This document shows, in pieces, positions 19,697 through 30,686 of a stretch of 64,000 bases of DNA; the first letter of the stretch is position 1; every line of letters begins with the position of its first letter. The DNA is from Candidatus Gallilactobacillus intestinavium (GTDB lineage: Bacteria > Bacillota > Bacilli > Lactobacillales > Lactobacillaceae). The DNA is taken from positions 1 to 64,000 of the forward strand of contig JADIMP010000051.1 of NCBI GenBank assembly GCA_017694665.1, written 5' to 3'. Below the pieces are notes generated by a model, which was not told the DNA's origin, ran no database searches, and saw only the letters and a list, made by a program, of their open reading frames with translations. The translations under genes were made by a program, and so were the position numbers.

Positions 19697-20110
19697 ATGC
19701 CTACAATTAACCAATTGGTTCATAAAGGTCGTAAATCTAAAACGTCAAAATCAAAAGCACCAGCATTGAATGTTGGTTATAACAGTTACAAGAAGGAACA
19801 AATTAACAATCCTTCACCACAAAAACGTGGAGTTGCTACTCGTGTCGGCACAATGACACCAAAGAAGCCTAACTCTGCTTTGCGTAAATATGCGCGTGTG
19901 CGTTTATCTAACTTAATTGAAGTAACAGCATATATTCCTGGAATTGGTCATAATCTTCAGGAACATAGTGTGGTATTAATTCGTGGTGGTCGTGTTAAGG
20001 ACTTACCAGGAGTTCGTTACCATATTGTTCGTGGTGCTTTAGATACTGCCGGTGTTACTGACCGTAAACAAGGTCGTTCTAAGTACGGAACTAAGAAACC
20101 TAAGAAGTAA
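19697..20110 (+). CDS. rpsL: 30S ribosomal protein S12
   Basis: Decoding-centre protein of the small subunit. The 137-residue length is normal for the family. The two loops that contact 16S rRNA are intact: [11 protein letters not shown] (54-64) and GGRVKDLPG (97-105). Lysines occupy the positions equivalent to E. coli K43 (here K57) and K88 (here K101), the streptomycin-sensitive state. A strong AAGGGAGG ribosome binding site precedes the ATG. It is first in a two-gene unit with rpsG and, unusually, has the giant adhesin rather than rpoC immediately upstream. Confidence 0.98.
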   Translation: MPTINQLVHKGRKSKTSKSKAPALNVGYNSYKKEQINNPSPQKRGVATRVGTMTPKKPNSALRKYARVRLSNLIEVTAYIPGIGHNLQEHSVVLIRGGRVKDLPGVRYHIVRGALDTAGVTDRKQGRSKYGTKKPKK

Positions 20111-20143
20111 AATAATCGTGATTGAATAAGAAAGGAAGATATT

Positions 20144-20614
20144 ATGGCTCGTAAAGGACATATTCCAGCACGTGAAGTGTTACCAGACCCAATTTATAAT
20201 TCTAAATTGGTTACTCGTTTAATTAATCATTTAATGATTGATGGTAAAAAAGGTACTGCTTCAACTATTTTATATGGTGCCTTTGACATCATTAAAGAAA
20301 AAACAGATCAAGAACCACTAGAAGTATTTGAAGAAGCAATGAACAATATTATGCCAGTGCTTGAAGTTAAAGCACGTCGTATTGGTGGTTCTAACTATCA
20401 AGTACCAATTGAAGTACGTCCAGAACGTCGTACAACATTAGGTTTACGTTGGTTAGTTCAATATTCCCGTTTACGTGGTGAGCATACTATGACTGAACGT
20501 TTAGCTAATGAAATTATGGATGCTGCTAACAATACAGGAGCTTCTGTTAAAAAACGTGAAGATACACATCGTATGGCTGAAGCTAACCGTGCTTTTGCCC
20601 ATTATCGTTGGTAA
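20144..20614 (+). CDS. rpsG: 30S ribosomal protein S7
   Basis: Primary 16S rRNA binder that nucleates the 30S head. It has the standard 156 residues, with the family segments [19 protein letters not shown] and [15 protein letters not shown] at the C-terminus. It lies 33 bp after rpsL with a GAAAGGAAG ribosome binding site. A terminator follows at once, so rpsL-rpsG is separated from fusA here. In many bacteria S7 represses its own operon; the rpsL leader hairpin is the only candidate target visible. Confidence 0.98.
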   Translation: MARKGHIPAREVLPDPIYNSKLVTRLINHLMIDGKKGTASTILYGAFDIIKEKTDQEPLEVFEEAMNNIMPVLEVKARRIGGSNYQVPIEVRPERRTTLGLRWLVQYSRLRGEHTMTERLANEIMDAANNTGASVKKREDTHRMAEANRAFAHYRW

Positions 20615-20619
20615 TTAGC

Positions 20620-20649
20620 AAAAACGCCTACATTTGTGGGTGTTTTTTT
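20620..20649 (+). terminator. Terminator after rpsG
   Basis: AAAAACGCCTACA pairs with GTGGGTGTTTTT (G-T wobbles allowed) across a short loop, followed by a T run. A weak promoter-like pair, TTTACA (20647-20652) and TATTAA (20671-20676), overlaps its end and could restart transcription for fusA. Confidence 0.75.
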
Positions 20650-20714
20650 ACAAGTACAGTAATTAGTGCTTATTAACTTTAAATGGAATTTAAGAAAAAT
20701 AAGGAGAATAATTC

Positions 20715-22802
20715 ATGGCAAACAAACGTGAATTTCCATTAGAAAAAACTCGTAATATCGGAATCATGGCCCATATTGATGCCGGTAAAACAACTTTAAC
20801 CGAAAGAATTTTATACTATACTGGTAAAATTCATAAAATTGGTGAAACTCATGATGGTGCTTCCCAAATGGACTGGATGGCCCAAGAACAAGAACGTGGA
20901 ATTACCATTACTTCCGCTGCTACTACTGCACAATGGAAAGATCATCGAATCAATATTATTGATACCCCAGGACACGTGGACTTCACGATCGAAGTTGAAC
21001 GTTCTCTTCGTGTTTTGGACGGATCCATTGCAGTTTTAGATGCCCAAGCTGGGGTAGAACCACAAACTGAAACTGTTTGGCGTCAAGCTTCAACTTATGA
21101 AGTTCCAAGAATTGTCTTCATTAATAAGATGGATAAAATTGGAGCTGATTTTGATTATTCAGTTAAAACTTTAGGTGAACGTTTACAAGCTAATGCGCAT
21201 GCCATTCAAATGCCAATTGGAGCTGAAGATGAGTTTGAAGGGGTTATTGATTTAATCGCAATGAAAGCTGATCTTTATGATGAAGATGAATTAGGAACTA
21301 AATGGGATACTGTTGAAATTCCTGATGAATATAAAGAAGAAGCCCAAAAACGTCGTGAAGAATTAATTGAAGCTGTGGCTGATGTTGATGATGAATTAAT
21401 GGAAAAATACCTTAATGGTGATGAATTAAGTAATGATGAAATTAAGGCGGCTATTCGTCGTGCTACATTAGCTAACAAATTCTTCCCTGTTTTAGCTGGT
21501 TCTGCTTATAAGAATAAAGGGGTACAAATGTTAATGGATGCGGTCGTTGATTACTTACCATCTCCATTAGATGTTAAACCTTATTCTGCTACTAACCCAG
21601 AAACTGGTGAAGAAGAAGACTTAATTGCTGGTGATGATAAAGACTTTGCTGCGTTAGCATTTAAGATTGCTACTGATCCATATGTAGGACGTTTGACTTT
21701 CATTCGTGTTTACACTGGTACTTTACAATCTGGTTCTTATGTTTTAAATGCTACTAAAAACAAACGTGAACGTGTTGGTCGTTTGATGCAAATGCATTCT
21801 AACCAACAAAACGAAATTCCAGAAGTATTTTCTGGAGATATTGCGGCAGCAATTGGTTTGAAGAATACTACAACTGGTGATTCTTTAACTGATGTTGATC
21901 ATCCATTACATCTTGAATCAATGGAAATTCCAGATCCAGTTATTCAAGTAGCGGTTGAACCTAAGACTAAGGCTGACCAAGATAAGATGAATACTGCTTT
22001 ACAAAAATTAGCTGAAGAAGATCCAACCTTCCGTGCTGAAACTAATCCAGAAACTGGTGAAACTTTAATTTCTGGAATGGGTGAATTGCATTTGGATATC
22101 ATTGTTGATCGTATGAAGCGTGAATTCAAAGTGGATGCTACTGTTGGTGCTCCACAAGTTGCTTATCGTGAAACAATTACTAAATCAGTTCAAGTTGAAG
22201 GTAAGTTCATTCGTCAGTCCGGTGGTAAAGGACAATATGGTGATGTTTGGATTGAATTTACACCAAACGAAACTGGTAAAGGTTATGAATTCGAAGATGC
22301 CATTGTCGGAGGAGTTGTGCCACGTGAATACATTCCTTCTGTTGATCAAGGATTACAAGAAGCAATGGCTAATGGTATGATTGCCGGCTACCCAGTAGTT
22401 GATGTTAAAGCTAAGTTATATGATGGTAGTTACCATGATGTTGACTCTTCTGAAGCAGCTTTCAAGATTGCCGCTTCTATGGCTTTACATGAAGCCGCTA
22501 AGAAAGCTGATCCAGTTATTTTGGAACCAATCATGAAAGTTGATATTGTGGCTCCTGAAGATAACTTAGGAGATGTTATGGGTCATGTAACTGCTCGTCG
22601 TGGAACTGTTGATGGTATGGAAGCACGTGGAAACGCACAAGAAGTTCATGCGTTTGTTCCATTAGCAGAAATGTTTGGTTATGCTACAACATTACGTTCC
22701 GCTACACAAGGACGTGGAACATTTACCATGACATTTGATCATTACTCACCAGTACCAAAATCAATTCAAGAAGAAATTGTTGAAAAAAATGGTGGTAAAT
22801 AA
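20715..22802 (+). CDS. fusA: Elongation factor G
   Basis: Translational GTPase that drives translocation and, with RRF, ribosome recycling. It has 695 residues, the usual size. The GTPase motifs are intact: AHIDAGKTT (19-27), DTPGHVDF, and NKMDK. Domains II-V follow in order, with the domain IV segment [16 protein letters not shown] and the C-terminal [11 protein letters not shown] region. TAAGGAG lies 7 bases before the ATG. A terminator follows it. The str cluster here lacks tuf, which must be elsewhere in the genome; that arrangement is common in lactobacilli. Confidence 0.98.
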   Translation: MANKREFPLEKTRNIGIMAHIDAGKTTLTERILYYTGKIHKIGETHDGASQMDWMAQEQERGITITSAATTAQWKDHRINIIDTPGHVDFTIEVERSLRVLDGSIAVLDAQAGVEPQTETVWRQASTYEVPRIVFINKMDKIGADFDYSVKTLGERLQANAHAIQMPIGAEDEFEGVIDLIAMKADLYDEDELGTKWDTVEIPDEYKEEAQKRREELIEAVADVDDELMEKYLNGDELSNDEIKAAIRRATLANKFFPVLAGSAYKNKGVQMLMDAVVDYLPSPLDVKPYSATNPETGEEEDLIAGDDKDFAALAFKIATDPYVGRLTFIRVYTGTLQSGSYVLNATKNKRERVGRLMQMHSNQQNEIPEVFSGDIAAAIGLKNTTTGDSLTDVDHPLHLESMEIPDPVIQVAVEPKTKADQDKMNTALQKLAEEDPTFRAETNPETGETLISGMGELHLDIIVDRMKREFKVDATVGAPQVAYRETITKSVQVEGKFIRQSGGKGQYGDVWIEFTPNETGKGYEFEDAIVGGVVPREYIPSVDQGLQEAMANGMIAGYPVVDVKAKLYDGSYHDVDSSEAAFKIAASMALHEAAKKADPVILEPIMKVDIVAPEDNLGDVMGHVTARRGTVDGMEARGNAQEVHAFVPLAEMFGYATTLRSATQGRGTFTMTFDHYSPVPKSIQEEIVEKNGGK

Positions 22803-22813
22803 TTAATTTTTTT

Positions 22814-22847
22814 AAAAGAAGCAATGAATATCATTGCTTCTTTTTTA
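22814..22847 (+). terminator. Terminator after fusA
   Basis: A 14-bp perfect stem, AAAAGAAGCAATGA / TCATTGCTTCTTTT, with a 3-nt loop and a T run. Confidence 0.92.
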
Positions 22848-22907
22848 TTGCCTAAATTAAAATATTTCATTTTTAATGAAAATGTAATAAAAAAACGTTA
22901 AAAAACG

Positions 22908-22936
22908 TTGCTGCTATTGAGAAATGATGGTATGAT
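22908..22936 (+). promoter_or_regulatory. Main promoter of the S10-spc-alpha cluster
   Basis: TTGCTG (22908-22913), a 17-bp spacer and TATGAT (22931-22936). The start should be near 22943, leaving a leader of about 150 nt before rpsJ. Confidence 0.75.
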
Positions 22937-22944
22937 AAATAGGT

Positions 22945-23090
22945 ATTTGCGTATGCTTCAGGGTGAAGTATGCACAAAAAACGGTTCAGCAATGATGTGA
23001 AAGGTTGCGACACACCCGGATGCTTTGCCATGGTGTGGCGGTAATTTTCACGGAGTTAGCCTATTTGAAAAATAGACGTTAGGAGGAAAA
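22945..23090 (+). promoter_or_regulatory. Structured S10-operon leader
   Basis: The leader contains a strong hairpin GCGTATGCTTC / GAAGTATGCac (22949-22975). A branched domain follows, closed by GTGAAA (22997-23002) and TTTTCAC (23045-23051), with an inner CACACC/GGTGTG helix (23011-23016 / 23032-23037). A last small hairpin CTATTT-GAA-AAATAG (23061-23075) abuts the AGGAGG. In other bacteria ribosomal protein L4, whose gene is third in this operon, represses its own operon through such a leader. That L4 acts here is inference. Confidence 0.6.
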
Positions 23091-23096
23091 CCTAGT

Positions 23097-23405
23097 ATGG
23101 CAAGCAAAAAAATTCGTATTCGATTAAAAGCTTATGAACATCGAATCTTAGATCAGTCAGCTGATAAGATTATCGAAACGGCTAAAAGAACTGGGGCAGA
23201 AATTTCTGGACCAATTCCTTTACCAACAGAACGTACATTATATACTTTGCTACGTTCACCACATAAGTTTAAGAAATCACGTGAACAGTTCGAAATTAGA
23301 ACTCACAAACGTTTAATCGATATTATCAATCCAACTGCTAAAACGGTTGATTCATTAACTAAGTTAGAATTGCCAAGTGGTGTGGATATTGAAATCAAAC
23401 TTTAA
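23097..23405 (+). CDS. rpsJ: 30S ribosomal protein S10
   Basis: Head protein of the 30S subunit and, in other bacteria, NusB partner in antitermination. It has 102 residues, typical. [17 protein letters not shown] at the start and [19 protein letters not shown] in the long loop are diagnostic. First gene of the S10 operon, behind a structured leader and TTAGGAGG. Confidence 0.98.
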   Translation: MASKKIRIRLKAYEHRILDQSADKIIETAKRTGAEISGPIPLPTERTLYTLLRSPHKFKKSREQFEIRTHKRLIDIINPTAKTVDSLTKLELPSGVDIEIKL

Positions 23406-23421
23406 TTAATGGAGGTCACTC

Positions 23422-24084
23422 ATGACAAAAGGAATCTTAGGGAAAAAAGTCGGGATGACACAAATCTTTACCGAACAAGGTGAACTAATTCCTGTTACTG
23501 TAATTGATGTGAATACTAACGTTGTTCTTCAACTTAAGTCAGAAGAAAACGAAGGTTACAACGCAGTACAGTTAGGATTGGGAGATAAGCGTGAAGTTTT
23601 GTCAAACAAGCCCGAACAAGGTCATGTTGCAGCAGCAAAAACGGCTCCTAAGCGCTTCATTCGTGAAATTCGTGATGCAGAATTAGGAGACGATGTAAAA
23701 GTCGGCGATGAAATCAAAGCAGACATTTTTGATGAAGGAGAAGCAGTCGACGTAACTGGAATCACGAAAGGTCATGGGTTCCAAGGAAATATTCATAAGG
23801 ATGGCCAAAGACGTGGACCGATGGCTCATGGTTCTCGTTATCACCGTCGTCCTGGTTCCATGGGAGCTATTATTAATCGTGTATTTAAAGGAAAGCCATT
23901 GCCAGGAAGAATGGGTAACCATAAAGTAACGATGCAAAACTTAAAAGTTGCTCGTGTAGATACTGAAAACAATGTCTTGTTAATTAAAGGAAATGTTCCT
24001 GGAGCTAACAAATCATTTGTTGTTATTAAAAGTTCAGTAAAAGCTGGCTTGAAGAAAAATAATCATCATAGTGAAAAGAAATAA
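23422..24084 (+). CDS. rplC: 50S ribosomal protein L3
   Basis: Early-assembly 23S rRNA binder whose extended loop reaches the peptidyl-transferase centre. The loop signature [13 protein letters not shown] and the start [16 protein letters not shown] are clear. At 220 residues it is about ten longer than most homologues, owing to a basic His/Asn/Lys-rich tail ([10 protein letters not shown]). It sits 16 bp after rpsJ with ATGGAGG upstream. Confidence 0.98.
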   Translation: MTKGILGKKVGMTQIFTEQGELIPVTVIDVNTNVVLQLKSEENEGYNAVQLGLGDKREVLSNKPEQGHVAAAKTAPKRFIREIRDAELGDDVKVGDEIKADIFDEGEAVDVTGITKGHGFQGNIHKDGQRRGPMAHGSRYHRRPGSMGAIINRVFKGKPLPGRMGNHKVTMQNLKVARVDTENNVLLIKGNVPGANKSFVVIKSSVKAGLKKNNHHSEKK

Positions 24085-24103
24085 TTAGTGAAGGAGGAAC
24101 ATT

Positions 24104-24730
24104 ATGACTACCAGTGTTGATTTATTTAAACAAGATGGTAAAAAGAACGGAACCATTGATTTAAATGATAATGTGTTTGGCATTGAACCCAACAATGGTG
24201 TAATTACAGATGTTGTTTTAATGCAACGTGCAGCAATGCGCCAAGGTACACACTCAGTTAAAAATCGTAGTGCTGTATCCGGTGGGGGAAAGAAGCCATG
24301 GCGTCAAAAAGGAACTGGTCGTGCACGTCAAGGATCAATTCGTGCTCCACAATGGCGTGGTGGAGGAATTGTGTTTGGCCCTACACCTCGTTCTTATGCT
24401 TATAAATTACCGCATAAAGTTCGCCAATTAGCAATGCGTTCGGCGTTATCACAAAAAGTTTTAGATAAGAGCTTAAAGGTAATTGAAACATTAAACTTTG
24501 ACAAACCTAAAACAGCAGATTTTAAACAAATTCTTGATGCTTTAGATATGAAGAAAAAAACATTAGTAATTGTAGAAGACGACAATGAAAACGCTGCTTT
24601 ATCTGCTCGTAATTTGGCTAATGTAACTATTCTTCCTGCTAAAGGTGTTAATGTTTTAGATATTGTTAATAATGAAGCAATGCTCTTTACTAAGGCTGCA
24701 CTTACTCAGGTAGAGGAGGTATTTGCCTAA
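24104..24730 (+). CDS. rplD: 50S ribosomal protein L4
   Basis: Binds 23S rRNA domain I and lines the exit tunnel with its loop ([20 protein letters not shown], matching the tunnel loop of the family). It has 208 residues, normal. It is the best candidate regulator of the upstream S10 leader. Its stop overlaps the rplW start as TAATG, so the two are translationally coupled. Confidence 0.98.
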   Translation: MTTSVDLFKQDGKKNGTIDLNDNVFGIEPNNGVITDVVLMQRAAMRQGTHSVKNRSAVSGGGKKPWRQKGTGRARQGSIRAPQWRGGGIVFGPTPRSYAYKLPHKVRQLAMRSALSQKVLDKSLKVIETLNFDKPKTADFKQILDALDMKKKTLVIVEDDNENAALSARNLANVTILPAKGVNVLDIVNNEAMLFTKAALTQVEEVFA

Positions 24731-25017
24731 TGGATGCTCAAGACATTATTTTACGTCCAGTAGTTACAGAAGCTTCAATGGCTGATGTTGATGAAAAACG
24801 TTACACTTTTGATGTTGCTTTAAATGCAACTAAACCAGAAATTAGAAAAGCTATTGAAAAGATCTTTGATGTTCAAGTAGCTAAAGTTAATGTAATGAAC
24901 GTTAAAGGGAAACCAAAGCGTCGAGGCCGTTATAACGGATATACAAGTAGAAGACGTAAAGCAATTATTACTTTAACGGAAGATTCAAAGAAGATTAAAT
25001 TATTTGATGAAGAATAA
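24730..25017 (+). CDS. rplW: 50S ribosomal protein L23
   Basis: Exit-site protein that docks trigger factor and SRP. It has 95 residues. [11 protein letters not shown] near the start and the basic loop [20 protein letters not shown] near the end are as expected. The start codon overlaps the rplD stop, with GGTAGAGGAGG inside rplD. Confidence 0.97.
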   Translation: MDAQDIILRPVVTEASMADVDEKRYTFDVALNATKPEIRKAIEKIFDVQVAKVNVMNVKGKPKRRGRYNGYTSRRRKAIITLTEDSKKIKLFDEE

Positions 25018-25068
25018 TTAATAAATTATGCATCGCAGAAGCGATACGATAACTAGGAGGAAATAACT

Positions 25069-25902
25069 GTGGGAATTGTTAAATATAAAGCAACCACTAA
25101 TGGCCGTCGTAATATGACAGGTTCTGATTTTAGTGAAATCACTAAAAAAGCTCCGGAAAGATCATTATTAGAATCTACTAAACACAAAGCAGGTCGTAAT
25201 AATCAAGGTCGCATGACTGTACGTCATCGTGGTGGTGGAGTAAAACGTGCTTATCGTATTATTGACTTTAAACGTAATAAAGATAATTGCAAAGCAACTG
25301 TTAAAGCAATTGAATACGATCCAAATCGTACTTCTAATATAGCTTTAGTTGTTTATGAAGATGGAACTAAAGCTTACATTTTAGCACCAAAAGGATTAAC
25401 TGTTGGTAGTGTGATCGAATCAGGCGCAGACGCTGATATTAAAGTTGGTAATGCATTGCCATTAAAGAATATTCCTGATGGAACAATTATTCATAATATT
25501 GAACTACATCCTGGTAAAGGTGGACAAATTGCTCGTTCAGCTGGTTCATCTGCACAATTACTAGGTAAAGAAGGTAAATATGTTTTAGTAAGATTATCTT
25601 CTGGTGAAGTTCGTATGATTTTAGCTACTTGTAGAGCTACAATTGGTGCTGTTGGTAATGAACAACATGAATTAATTAAGTTAGGTAAAGCTGGACGTAA
25701 GCGTTATGCTGGTCAAAGACCTCACGTTCGTGGATCAGTTATGAACCCTAACGATCACCCTCATGGTGGTGGTGAAGGTAAAGCTCCAGTTGGTCATCCG
25801 TCACCAATGTCTCCTTGGGGTAAAAGAACTGCCGGTAAGAAGACTCGTAATCATAAAGCTCGTTCTAATAAGCTAATTGTACGTGATCGTCGTAATAAAT
25901 AA
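25069..25902 (+). CDS. rplB: 50S ribosomal protein L2
   Basis: Needed for subunit joining and close to the peptidyl-transferase centre. It has 277 residues. The C-terminal region keeps [17 protein letters not shown] with the functionally important histidine loop. A GTG start is used, supported by AGGAGG eight bases upstream and by the family start MGIVKYK. Confidence 0.98.
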   Translation: MGIVKYKATTNGRRNMTGSDFSEITKKAPERSLLESTKHKAGRNNQGRMTVRHRGGGVKRAYRIIDFKRNKDNCKATVKAIEYDPNRTSNIALVVYEDGTKAYILAPKGLTVGSVIESGADADIKVGNALPLKNIPDGTIIHNIELHPGKGGQIARSAGSSAQLLGKEGKYVLVRLSSGEVRMILATCRATIGAVGNEQHELIKLGKAGRKRYAGQRPHVRGSVMNPNDHPHGGGEGKAPVGHPSPMSPWGKRTAGKKTRNHKARSNKLIVRDRRNK

Positions 25903-25926
25903 TTAGTTTGAGAGGAGGAAAATATA

Positions 25927-26205
25927 ATGGGTAGAAGTTTAAAAAAAGGACCATTTGCTGATAAGCATTTATTAAAGAAAATCGAAGCACAAGCTGATCA
26001 AGAAAAGAAATCAGTAATTAAAACTTGGTCAAGACGTTCCACAATTTTCCCAAGTTTTATTGGTTACACAATTGCTGTTCATGATGGACGCAAACATGTC
26101 CCGGTTTATATTTCTGAAGACATGGTTGGACACAAATTAGGTGAATTTGTCCCAACACGTACTTTCCGTGGCCATGCGGGATCTGACAAAGTAACTGGAA
26201 AATAA
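25927..26205 (+). CDS. rpsS: 30S ribosomal protein S19
   Basis: Head protein next to the A-site finger. It has 92 residues. [12 protein letters not shown] at the start and [16 protein letters not shown] near the end are diagnostic. It is preceded by GAGAGGAGG. Confidence 0.98.
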   Translation: MGRSLKKGPFADKHLLKKIEAQADQEKKSVIKTWSRRSTIFPSFIGYTIAVHDGRKHVPVYISEDMVGHKLGEFVPTRTFRGHAGSDKVTGK

Positions 26206-26221
26206 TTAGGAGGACTATAAA

Positions 26222-26569
26222 ATGGCTGAACAAATTACATCTGCTAAAGCAACCGCTAAAACAGTTCGTATTGCTGCTCGTAAGGTTCGTCTAGTTATTG
26301 ACCTTATTCGTGGTAAAAGCGTGAATGAAGCTTTTGCAATTTTAAAGTTCACTCCACGTGGAGCTGTTGAGGCAGTTGAAAAAGTTTTAAAATCTGCAGT
26401 TGCTAATGCAGAAAACAATTTTGACTTAGATCGTGCTGATTTAGTTGTATCTGAAGCATACGTTAACGAAGGACCAACATTAAAACGTTTCCGTCCTCGT
26501 GCTAAAGGATCTGCTTCACCAATTAATAAGCGTACAAGTCACATCACAATTGTGGTATCAGAAAAGTAG
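26222..26569 (+). CDS. rplV: 50S ribosomal protein L22
   Basis: Exit-tunnel protein that forms the constriction with L4. It has 115 residues. Its beta-hairpin includes [21 protein letters not shown], with the macrolide-related tip intact. It follows rpsS by 16 bp with AGGAGG. Confidence 0.98.
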   Translation: MAEQITSAKATAKTVRIAARKVRLVIDLIRGKSVNEAFAILKFTPRGAVEAVEKVLKSAVANAENNFDLDRADLVVSEAYVNEGPTLKRFRPRAKGSASPINKRTSHITIVVSEK

Positions 26570-26581
26570 GAGGAAGCAAAA

Positions 26582-27241
26582 GTGGGTCAAAAAGTAAATC
26601 CAAACGGACTTCGTGTTGGAATCATTAGAGATTGGGAAGCTAAATGGTATGCTGATAAAGACTATGCTTCCTGGTTAATTGAAGACGTTAAAATTAGAGA
26701 ATTTATTGAAAAGAAATTAGCTGATGCTTCAATTTCAAACATTGAAATTGAACGTGCAGCTGGAAAAGTTATTTTATCTATTCATACTGCTAAACCAGGA
26801 ATGGTTATTGGTAAGGGTGGATCAGAAGTTGAAAAACTTCGTAAACAAATTACTAAATTGACTGGCAAACAAGTTCATATCAATATTATTGAAATTAAAA
26901 AGCCTGATTTGGATGCTCATTTAGTTGGTGAATCAATTGCTCGTCAATTAGAACAACGTGTTGCATTCAGAAGAGCCATGAAAGGTGCTATTCAAAGAAC
27001 AATGCGTGCTGGCGCACATGGAATTAAAACTCAAGTGGCTGGTCGTTTGAATGGTGCTGATATGGCACGTACGGAAAGATATTCCGAAGGTACAGTTCCT
27101 TTACATACATTACGTGCTGATATTGATTATTCATGGGATGAAGCAAAAACTACTTATGGTGTAATTGGAGTTAAAACTTGGATCTATCGTGGTGAAGTTT
27201 TACCTGCAAAGAAGAAAAATAAGCGTCAAGGAGGCAGATAA
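26582..27241 (+). CDS. rpsC: 30S ribosomal protein S3
   Basis: Forms the mRNA entry pore with S4 and S5 and has ribosomal helicase activity in other bacteria. It has 219 residues. The KH domain motif is [21 protein letters not shown] start is used, with TAGGAGG upstream and the family start [11 protein letters not shown]. Confidence 0.98.
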   Translation: MGQKVNPNGLRVGIIRDWEAKWYADKDYASWLIEDVKIREFIEKKLADASISNIEIERAAGKVILSIHTAKPGMVIGKGGSEVEKLRKQITKLTGKQVHINIIEIKKPDLDAHLVGESIARQLEQRVAFRRAMKGAIQRTMRAGAHGIKTQVAGRLNGADMARTERYSEGTVPLHTLRADIDYSWDEAKTTYGVIGVKTWIYRGEVLPAKKKNKRQGGR

Positions 27242-27664
27242 ATGTTAGTACCTAAACGTGTTAAACATCGTCGCGAATTTCGTGGCCATATGCGTGGGGA
27301 AGCCAAGGGCGATCGTAATGTAAGTTTTGGTGACTTTGGTTTACAAGCAACCACATCATCATGGATTTCTAATCGTCAAATTGAAGCTGCCCGTATTGCA
27401 ATGAATCGTTATATGAAACGTGGTGGAAAAATTTGGATTAAAATTTTCCCTCACAAATCATACACTTCCAAAGGTGTTGGAGTTCGTATGGGTAATGGTA
27501 AAGGAGCTCCTGAAGGCTGGGTATGTCCAGTTAAACGTGGTAAGGTAATGTTTGAAGTTGGTGGTGTTTCTGAAGAAGTTGCACGTGAAGCTCTTCGTTT
27601 GGCTAGCCACAAATTACCAGTTAAAACAAAAATCGTTCAACGCGAAGAAGTAGGTGGTGAGTAG
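27242..27664 (+). CDS. rplP: 50S ribosomal protein L16
   Basis: Organises the A-site tRNA region of the large subunit. It has 140 residues. The start [15 protein letters not shown] and [18 protein letters not shown] are conserved. The ATG directly abuts the rpsC stop, with the ribosome binding site inside rpsC, implying coupled translation. Confidence 0.98.
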   Translation: MLVPKRVKHRREFRGHMRGEAKGDRNVSFGDFGLQATTSSWISNRQIEAARIAMNRYMKRGGKIWIKIFPHKSYTSKGVGVRMGNGKGAPEGWVCPVKRGKVMFEVGGVSEEVAREALRLASHKLPVKTKIVQREEVGGE

Positions 27665-27665
27665 T

Positions 27666-27866
27666 ATGAAAATGAAAGATATTAAAGCATTAACCACTGA
27701 TGAAATGATTCAAAAAGAATCTGAATATAAAGAAGAACTTTTTAATCTTAGATTTCAATTGGCAACTGGTCAATTAGAAAATACTGCTCGATTAAAACAA
27801 GTTCGTAAAAATATTGCACGCATTAAAACGGCTTTGCGTCAACAAGAATTACAAAATAATAATTAA
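27666..27866 (+). CDS. rpmC: 50S ribosomal protein L29
   Basis: Small exit-site protein, mostly an alpha-helical hairpin. I place the start at the ATG at 27666, one base after the rplP stop, because AGGTGG lies 8 bases upstream and the product (66 residues, MKMKDIKAL) then matches the family. An in-frame upstream GTG at 27654 would add four residues with no ribosome binding site. Confidence 0.93.
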   Translation: MKMKDIKALTTDEMIQKESEYKEELFNLRFQLATGQLENTARLKQVRKNIARIKTALRQQELQNNN

Positions 27867-27887
27867 TAAATAAAGGAGACGTATTTC

Positions 27888-28151
27888 ATGGCTGAACGTA
27901 ATGCACGTAAAGTTTACCAAGGACATGTTGTATCTGACAAAATGGACAAAACCATTATTGTAGCCGTTGATACATATAAAAACCATCCAGTATATGGTAA
28001 ACGTGTTAAATATACTAAAAAATTTGTTGCTCAAGATGATAACAACGAAGCAAAAAAGGGCGATACAGTAAGAATTATGGAAACTCGTCCATTATCTAAG
28101 ACTAAACACTTCCGTTTAGTAAAAATTGTAGAAAAAGCAGTTATTTTATAA
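27888..28151 (+). CDS. rpsQ: 30S ribosomal protein S17
   Basis: Primary 16S rRNA binder with an OB fold. It has 87 residues. [17 protein letters not shown] and the [14 protein letters not shown] segment identify it. AAAGGAG precedes the ATG. Confidence 0.98.
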   Translation: MAERNARKVYQGHVVSDKMDKTIIVAVDTYKNHPVYGKRVKYTKKFVAQDDNNEAKKGDTVRIMETRPLSKTKHFRLVKIVEKAVIL

Positions 28152-28182
28152 TAAGTAGACAATTGCGGAAGGAGGAAAAAAT

Positions 28183-28551
28183 ATGATTCAACAAGAAACT
28201 CGTTTAAAAGTTGCTGATAATTCCGGTGCCCGTGAAATTTTGGTTATTAAGATTTTAGGTGGTTCAACCCGTAAATCAGCAAATGTCGGAGACGTAATTG
28301 TTGCTACTGTTAAACAAGCAACACCAGGCGGGGTTGTAAAAAAAGGTGATGTAGTTAAAGCAGTTATCGTAAGATCTGTTTCAGGTGTACATCGTAATGA
28401 TGGTTCTTATATTAAATTTGACGATAATGCTGCGGTAATCATTGGAAATGATAAAACTCCTAAAGGAACACGTATTTTTGGACCTGTTGCTCGTGAATTA
28501 CGTGACGGAAACTTTATGCGAATTGTTTCTTTAGCACCTGAAGTATTATAA
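28183..28551 (+). CDS. rplN: 50S ribosomal protein L14
   Basis: Subunit-interface protein that contacts 16S helix 14. It has 122 residues and starts [16 protein letters not shown], invariant in the family; [14 protein letters not shown]-type sequence is near the end. First gene of the spc part; spacing to rpsQ is 31 bp with GGAAGGAGG. Confidence 0.98.
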   Translation: MIQQETRLKVADNSGAREILVIKILGGSTRKSANVGDVIVATVKQATPGGVVKKGDVVKAVIVRSVSGVHRNDGSYIKFDDNAAVIIGNDKTPKGTRIFGPVARELRDGNFMRIVSLAPEVL

Positions 28552-28578
28552 AAATTACGTTAATAGGAGGATCTGTCG

Positions 28579-28887
28579 ATGTTATTAAAAACAGGAGACA
28601 AAGTTCGTGTCATTGCTGGTAAAGACAAAGGCAAAGAAGGCACTATTAAACAAATTTTGTCGAAAACTAATCGCGTCGTAGTTGATGGAGTTAATAAAAT
28701 TAAAAAACATCAAAAGCCTAATGATGAATATCCTCAAGGCGGTATTGTTGATGTTGAAGCACCTATTCATGCTTCCAATGTTATGATTCTTGATCCTAAG
28801 ACTAATGAACCAACTAGAATTGGTGTAAAAATTGAAAAAGACAAAAAAATTCGTGTTGCAAGAAAAACAGGCAACAAATTAGATTAA
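28579..28887 (+). CDS. rplX: 50S ribosomal protein L24
   Basis: Assembly-initiator protein. It has 102 residues. The KOW motif is [17 protein letters not shown] near the N-terminus. ATAGGAGG lies upstream. Confidence 0.98.
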   Translation: MLLKTGDKVRVIAGKDKGKEGTIKQILSKTNRVVVDGVNKIKKHQKPNDEYPQGGIVDVEAPIHASNVMILDPKTNEPTRIGVKIEKDKKIRVARKTGNKLD

Positions 28888-28913
28888 TAACGTAAGAAAG
28901 GAGGACATAATTA

Positions 28914-29456
28914 ATGACTAGTCGTTTAAAAGACCGCTTTGATAATGAAGTTAAACCTTCATTAATGAAAAAATTTAATTATAGTTCAGTAATGCAAGTA
29001 CCTCATCTAGATAAAATTGTTTTAAATATGGGTGTTGGTGATGCAACCACTAATTCTAAACATTTAGATGAAGCAGTGCAGGAATTAGAATTAATATCTG
29101 GACAAAAGCCATTAATTACTAAGGCTAAAAAATCAATCGCTGGTTTTAGACTTCGTGAAGGTATGTCAATTGGAGCTAAAGTCACTTTACGTGGTGAAAG
29201 AATGTATGACTTTTTAGACAAGTTAATTAACGTAGCTTTACCACGTGTGCGTGATTTCCATGGAGTTTCAAATAACTCTTTCGATGGTAGAGGAAACTAT
29301 ACTTTAGGTATTAGAGAACAATTGATTTTCCCTGAAATTAATTATGATGATGTTAATCGTGTTCGTGGTTTGGATGTAGTTATCGTAACAACTGCCAACA
29401 CTGATGAAGAATCACATGAATTATTAAAACAATTTGGAATGCCTTTTAGTAGATAA
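28914..29456 (+). CDS. rplE: 50S ribosomal protein L5
   Basis: 5S rRNA binder of the central protuberance. It has 180 residues. [16 protein letters not shown] and [19 protein letters not shown] are family signatures. It is preceded by AAAGGAGG. Confidence 0.98.
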   Translation: MTSRLKDRFDNEVKPSLMKKFNYSSVMQVPHLDKIVLNMGVGDATTNSKHLDEAVQELELISGQKPLITKAKKSIAGFRLREGMSIGAKVTLRGERMYDFLDKLINVALPRVRDFHGVSNNSFDGRGNYTLGIREQLIFPEINYDDVNRVRGLDVVIVTTANTDEESHELLKQFGMPFSR

Positions 29457-29471
29457 TGGAGGAATTAAAAT

Positions 29472-29657
29472 ATGGCTAAAAAAGCAATGATTGCTAAATG
29501 CAAACGTCCAGCAAAGTTTTCATCACGTGAATATACACGTTGTGAACGTTGTGGTCGTCCACATTCAGTTTATAGAAAATTCCATCTTTGCCGTTTATGC
29601 TTGCGTGATTTAGCACATAAAGGACAAATTCCTGGAATGAAAAAATCTAGTTGGTAA
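29472..29657 (+). CDS. rpsN: 30S ribosomal protein S14, zinc-binding type
   Basis: Head protein. It has 61 residues with two CxxC pairs (C24/C27 and C40/C43), which marks the short zinc-binding C+ form. A zinc-independent paralogue, if any, is not in the window. It lies 15 bp after rplE with TGGAGG. Confidence 0.97.
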   Translation: MAKKAMIAKCKRPAKFSSREYTRCERCGRPHSVYRKFHLCRLCLRDLAHKGQIPGMKKSSW

Positions 29658-29684
29658 AAGATTTAACATAAAGGAGGCTAAACT

Positions 29685-30083
29685 ATGTCGATGTCAGACC
29701 CAATTGCAGATTTTTTGACTAGAATTCGCAATGCTAACATGGCACATCACAATTCAGTTGAAATCCCTGCATCTAAAGTAAAAAAAGATATGGCCGAGAT
29801 TTTGAAAAATGAAGGATTTATCAAAGATGTTGAATACATTGATGATAATCGTCAAGGAATGATTCGTATTAACTTAAAATACGGAAAAGAAGGTCAAAAA
29901 GTCTTAACTGGATTAAAACGTATTTCTAAACCTGGTTTACGTTCTTACGTTAAAGCTGATTCAGTTCCTAGAGTATTAAATGGTTTAGGAATTGCAATCA
30001 TTTCTACTTCTGAAGGTGTTATCACTGATAAAGAAGCACGTAAGAAGGGAATCGGTGGCGAAGTATTAGCTTATATTTGGTAA
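29685..30083 (+). CDS. rpsH: 30S ribosomal protein S8
   Basis: Central 16S rRNA-binding assembly protein; in enterobacteria it represses the spc operon. It has 132 residues, starts [18 protein letters not shown] and ends [13 protein letters not shown], both typical. AAAGGAGG lies upstream. Confidence 0.98.
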   Translation: MSMSDPIADFLTRIRNANMAHHNSVEIPASKVKKDMAEILKNEGFIKDVEYIDDNRQGMIRINLKYGKEGQKVLTGLKRISKPGLRSYVKADSVPRVLNGLGIAIISTSEGVITDKEARKKGIGGEVLAYIW

Positions 30084-30102
30084 AAGATTGGAGGTGTAAT
30101 TT

Positions 30103-30639
30103 GTGAGTCGTATTGGATATAAAGTAGTTAATTTGCCAGATGGTGTAGAAATTAAGCAAAATGGTAATGATGTTACCGTTAAAGGCCCTAAGGGAGAATT
30201 GACTAGAGCTTTTTCTGATCAAATTACTATGAAAATTGATGGTAACGTAGTTTCATTTGATCGTGAAAAAGATGATAATAAAACAAAAGCTTTGCATGGA
30301 ACAATGCGAGCTAATTTCGCTAATATGGTTGAAGGAGTAACCAAAGGTTTCTCTAAAACTTTAAATTTAGTTGGAGTTGGATATCGTGTTCAATTGCAAG
30401 GTAAGAAATTGGTATTAAATGTTGGTTATTCACAACCTGTTGAAGTACCTGTACCAGAAGAAGTAAAGGCTGAAGTTCCTGATAATACAACTATTAAGAT
30501 TTCTGGTATTTCTAAACAAGAAGTTGGCGATTTTGCTGCTCAAATACGTGGCATTCGTCCACCAGAACCATATAAAGGTAAAGGTATTCGTTACGAAGAT
30601 GAATACATCAGACGTAAAGAAGGTAAAACTGGTAAATAG
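30103..30639 (+). CDS. rplF: 50S ribosomal protein L6
   Basis: Large-subunit protein near the factor-binding site. It has 178 residues in two similar halves. The C-terminal signature [17 protein letters not shown] is present. A GTG start is used with TTGGAGGTG upstream. Confidence 0.98.
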   Translation: MSRIGYKVVNLPDGVEIKQNGNDVTVKGPKGELTRAFSDQITMKIDGNVVSFDREKDDNKTKALHGTMRANFANMVEGVTKGFSKTLNLVGVGYRVQLQGKKLVLNVGYSQPVEVPVPEEVKAEVPDNTTIKISGISKQEVGDFAAQIRGIRPPEPYKGKGIRYEDEYIRRKEGKTGK

Positions 30640-30686
30640 TTTTATTGTTGTAAATTTAATAAATATTAATTATGAGGTGAATTATT

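Noticed and set aside
22937-23066. AAATAGG and CCTATTT as a closing helix that competes with the hairpin before rpsJ
   Set aside because: The predicted transcription start lies near 22943, so the 5' arm would not be transcribed.
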